A stretch of DNA of 64,000 nucleotides, taken from Leptolinea sp964424035. Its GTDB lineage: Bacteria > Chloroflexota > Anaerolineae > Anaerolineales > Anaerolineaceae. The notes beneath the pieces are model-generated. The model did not search any database. It worked only from the letters and a program-made list of their open reading frames with translations, and had not been told where the DNA came from. The position numbers were made by a program, and so were the translations under genes. The stretch is taken from positions 1 to 64,000 of the forward strand of contig CAYRHB010000001.1 in assembly GCA_964424035.1 (NCBI GenBank). The letters are read 5' to 3'. This document shows, one piece after another, positions 63,164-64,000 of the stretch (positions are counted from its first letter, which is position 1; every line of letters starts with the position of its first letter).

Positions 63164-64000
63164 GTGGAAACAAAGAATAAAAACATCCGGAATTGGTTCC
63201 CGTTCCTATCAGCCGGTTATTTCTTATTGCTGACCGTTGTGATGACCTGGCCTCTTGCCACCCGTATGAGCAACCAGATGGTCGGATCGATTGGTGACAA
63301 TATTTACTTTGTATGGATGATCGGCTGGTTTAAGAAGGCTTTATTCGAACTGCATATCAATCCGTTCAATGTGTGGTTCCTGAACTATCCGGAGGGCTGG
63401 AGTCTGGCCTATACAGAGATCACACCGGCACAATTACTAATGGCAATGCCATTCAGTTTGATTGCCAGCCCGACATTCGCATACAACGCGGCGCATTTGC
63501 TTTCCTTCATACTCAGCGGCCTCATTATGTCCCTCTGGGTACGGCGGTTGACCGGTTCAAACCAGGCCGGGCTGCTGGCCGGAACGGCATATGCTTTTTT
63601 GCCGTTCCATTTTGCGCATTTTCTCATCGGTCACTTGAATTTATCCGGTTTGCAGTGGTTCCCCCTGTTTTTCTGGGGGTTCTTTGATCTGCTCCTGACC
63701 GTTCGTTCTGCACAGAATCCGAGAAACCACACCGGCAAGAATGGCTCATCACAGGAATTGGAACTTGAAAAACCTGACCGCGAATCTTTGACCCGGCCCA
63801 ACCCGGGAAAAAGGAAAGCGGCAATTCTTAAAACCGGTTTTGGCCTGGGTTTGATAGCCCTGACCAGCCAGTATTACCTTTACATGACCATCCTGGTTGC
63901 TGTCTTTATTTTCCTGGTCTACGTGCTCTTCATTAACCGGCCGGTCTTGCGGGTCCGGTCATTCTGGACGAATTGGTTGTTGGCAGGATTGGTGGCATTG
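63164..64000 (+). CDS. GT-C-like membrane protein, 3' end outside the window
   Basis: A frame opening with GTG 63164, four bases after the previous stop, stays open to the window edge (279 codons). The protein begins with a polar tail (VETKNKNIRNWF), has several helices, SIGDNIYFVWMIGWF as a probable acidic outer loop, YPEGWSLAYTEITPAQ, and AYAFLPFHFAHFLIGH. A strongly charged, low-complexity loop (about residues 186-222, GKNGSSQELELEKPDRES) interrupts the hydrophobic pattern. It resembles GT-C enzymes of unknown specificity. Confidence 0.6.
   Translation, partial: METKNKNIRNWFPFLSAGYFLLLTVVMTWPLATRMSNQMVGSIGDNIYFVWMIGWFKKALFELHINPFNVWFLNYPEGWSLAYTEITPAQLLMAMPFSLIASPTFAYNAAHLLSFILSGLIMSLWVRRLTGSNQAGLLAGTAYAFLPFHFAHFLIGHLNLSGLQWFPLFFWGFFDLLLTVRSAQNPRNHTGKNGSSQELELEKPDRESLTRPNPGKRKAAILKTGFGLGLIALTSQYYLYMTILVAVFIFLVYVLFINRPVLRVRSFWTNWLLAGLVAL

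Noticed and set aside
1..64000. CRISPR arrays, transposases, integrases, tRNA or rRNA genes
   Set aside because: I looked for regularly spaced repeats, insertion-sequence ends with transposase frames, and conserved RNA gene sequences and saw none.

Overview
The window reads as one very large surface-glycan biosynthesis region from a bacterium of moderate GC. No ribosomal, tRNA or housekeeping marker is present, so placement is indirect. Long polytopic GT-C proteins, Wzm/Wzt export and a helical C-terminal tail with a WCYYYQK motif make Chloroflexota (Anaerolineae-like) my best guess; this is inference, not proof. The sequence looks like a metagenomic or draft scaffold: there are two 10-N gaps (26059-26068 and 34053-34062) and one damaged low-complexity patch inside a gene (about 46379-46413).

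Layout. (1) 251-14073, plus strand: a GT4 glycosyltransferase, large membrane glycosyltransferases of GT-C type, a polyprenyl-phosphate type GT2 and a methyltransferase, ending in a tandem pair of GT-C proteins with a helical tail. (2) 14053-21244, minus strand: a tightly packed seven-gene operon in the order FemAB-like acyltransferase, methyltransferase, five-bladed propeller hydrolase-like protein, Wzx-type flippase, methyltransferase, polysaccharide deacetylase, GT4. (3) 21298-29292, plus strand: GT4, UDP-GlcNAc 2-epimerase (wecB), an AT-rich SGNH/MBOAT O-acylation pair and transglutaminase-like protein, then a sugar 3-dehydrogenase plus aminotransferase pair closed by a strong intrinsic terminator. 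(4) 29422-45667: GT4 enzymes, a methyltransferase-GT2 fusion, GT-C proteins, asparagine synthetase, a WecA/TagO-like initiating phosphosugar transferase and two more giant GT-C proteins. (5) 45701-63159: a good sigma-70-type promoter, a winged-helix regulator, fcl (frameshifted in this sequence), wzm/wzt ABC exporter, capsule-type transferases, a 4,6-dehydratase/reductase/sialate-synthase-like/cytidylyltransferase set for an activated sugar acid, more glycosyltransferases and a second sugar oxidoreductase. (6) 63164 to the end: the start of another GT-C protein.

Together the genes could make nucleotide sugars (2-epimerised, 3-amino, deoxy and nonulosonate-like), start a glycan on undecaprenyl phosphate, extend it with cytoplasmic GT4/GT2 enzymes, move it outward by both a flippase and an ABC exporter with a glycan-binding domain, and decorate it outside with lipid-linked sugars (about eleven GT-C proteins), acyl groups and possibly amides or deacetylation. 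No transposase, integrase, CRISPR array or RNA gene was seen. The most notable points are the expansion of a GT-C family with its own C-terminal soluble domain, the tandem GT-C plus helical-tail pair, the regulator/promoter ahead of the export operon, and three places where the assembly hides or breaks genes.
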